This document shows positions 63,587-64,000 of a stretch of DNA of 64,000 nt, one piece after another (position 1 is the first letter of the stretch; every line of letters begins with the position of its first letter). Where the stretch lies: assembly GCF_023283765.1 (NCBI RefSeq), contig NZ_JAKILG010000003.1:62001-126000 (forward strand), written 5' to 3'. Made by a program: the position numbers and the translations under genes. The DNA comes from Shewanella profunda. Lineage in GTDB: Bacteria > Pseudomonadota > Gammaproteobacteria > Enterobacterales > Shewanellaceae. The notes under the pieces are model-generated. The model was not told the origin of the DNA. It worked only from the letters and a program-made list of their open reading frames with translations, and made no database searches.

Positions 63587-64000
63587 ATGAGCAAAAAATC
63601 TCAATTAGTGTTTGCAATGGTCGCCGGAGAACTCTCCGGCGATATTTTAGGTGCAGGTTTAATGGCTGCGCTGCAAAAATCACATCCCGATGCGCGCTTT
63701 GTCGGTATCGGTGGCCCTCGTATGGAGGCACTCGGTTTCGAATCTCTATTCGCAATGGAAGAATTAGCGGTAATGGGGATCGTCGAAGTATTATCCCGCT
63801 TGCCTCGACTATTAAAAGTACGCGCTTCTTTGATTAAAGACATCACAGCCCTAAAGCCTGATTGTTTTATTGGCATTGATGCTCCAGATTTTAATATTGG
63901 CTTGGAGCTAAAACTCAAAGCACGCGGCATTAAAACTGTTCATTATGTCAGCCCATCTGTGTGGGCATGGCGGCCTAAACGTATTTTTAAAATCGCTAAG
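63587..64000 (+). CDS. lpxB: LpxB, lipid A disaccharide synthase (5' part)
   Basis: The first 138 residues match Lpx[19 protein letters not shown] (residues 9-26), [16 protein letters not shown], and [14 protein letters not shown]. It joins UDP-2,3-diacylglucosamine and lipid X. ATG 63587 is chosen; the ribosome-binding site is weak. The gene continues past the right edge of the window. Confidence 0.95.
   Translation, partial: MSKKSQLVFAMVAGELSGDILGAGLMAALQKSHPDARFVGIGGPRMEALGFESLFAMEELAVMGIVEVLSRLPRLLKVRASLIKDITALKPDCFIGIDAPDFNIGLELKLKARGIKTVHYVSPSVWAWRPKRIFKIAK

Noticed and set aside
63580..63837. Open frame overlapping lpxB in another frame
   Set aside because: The product is not family-like; the lpxB frame from 63587 carries the clear LpxB motifs.

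Overview
The window comes from a marine-type gammaproteobacterium, almost certainly Shewanella. The evidence is a complete pfaR-pfaA-pfaB-pfaC-pfaD/pfaE polyunsaturated fatty acid (EPA-type) synthase locus, the queF-syd and yqcC-truC-yqcA blocks, two CsrB-family RNAs, and the map-glnD-dapD // rpsB-tsf-pyrH-frr-uppS-cdsA-dxr-rseP-bamA-ompH-lpxD-fabZ-lpxA-lpxB segment. I cannot fix the species from sequence reading alone.

Left part (1-10.7 kb): a small Cys-rich protein, then UPF0251, a Fur-family repressor and a CoA-disulfide/persulfide reductase with a rhodanese domain (probable sulfur/redox unit), then a PaaI-like thioesterase and a single-pass membrane protein. Next is a stress-like group: a periplasmic BON protein with a good sigma-54 promoter, a DUF2383-like protein, a sigma-54 activator, a phosphatase-lipid kinase fusion, and a DUF1328/lipoprotein pair that also has a sigma-54-like promoter.

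Middle (10.9-31.5 kb): the PUFA synthase. pfaR, pfaA, pfaB and pfaC are linked by 4-nt start/stop overlaps on the minus strand; pfaD follows after a short spacer and ends at a clear terminator. The phosphopantetheinyl transferase pfaE that activates the five PfaA carrier domains is divergent. PfaR looks like a domesticated transposase/integrase fold, and a Fur-box-like sequence abuts its start codon.

31.5-46 kb: queF and syd (divergent), a DUF2310 Zn-ribbon pair, small lipoprotein/DUF genes, GNAT and Mpo1-like genes. Then come two tandem CsrB RNAs (36.46-37.69 kb), each full of GGA motifs, each ending in a terminator, and each with a GacA/UvrY box at nearly the same distance upstream. They are followed by DUF3301/DUF3549, yqcC-truC, the flavodoxin yqcA, a PTS EIICB transporter, purU and a GAF/HD-GYP protein.

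46-64 kb: conserved housekeeping. map-glnD-dapD on the minus strand diverges from rpsB onward. Ribosomal protein and elongation factor genes lead into phospholipid, isoprenoid, outer-membrane assembly and lipid A genes; lpxB runs off the right edge. No tRNA, rRNA, CRISPR array, complete insertion sequence or prophage was seen. The least explained items are the sigma-54 stress group, the Fur-like box at pfaR, the degenerate shared repeat (8.3 and 30.4 kb), and a long hairpin after csrB2.
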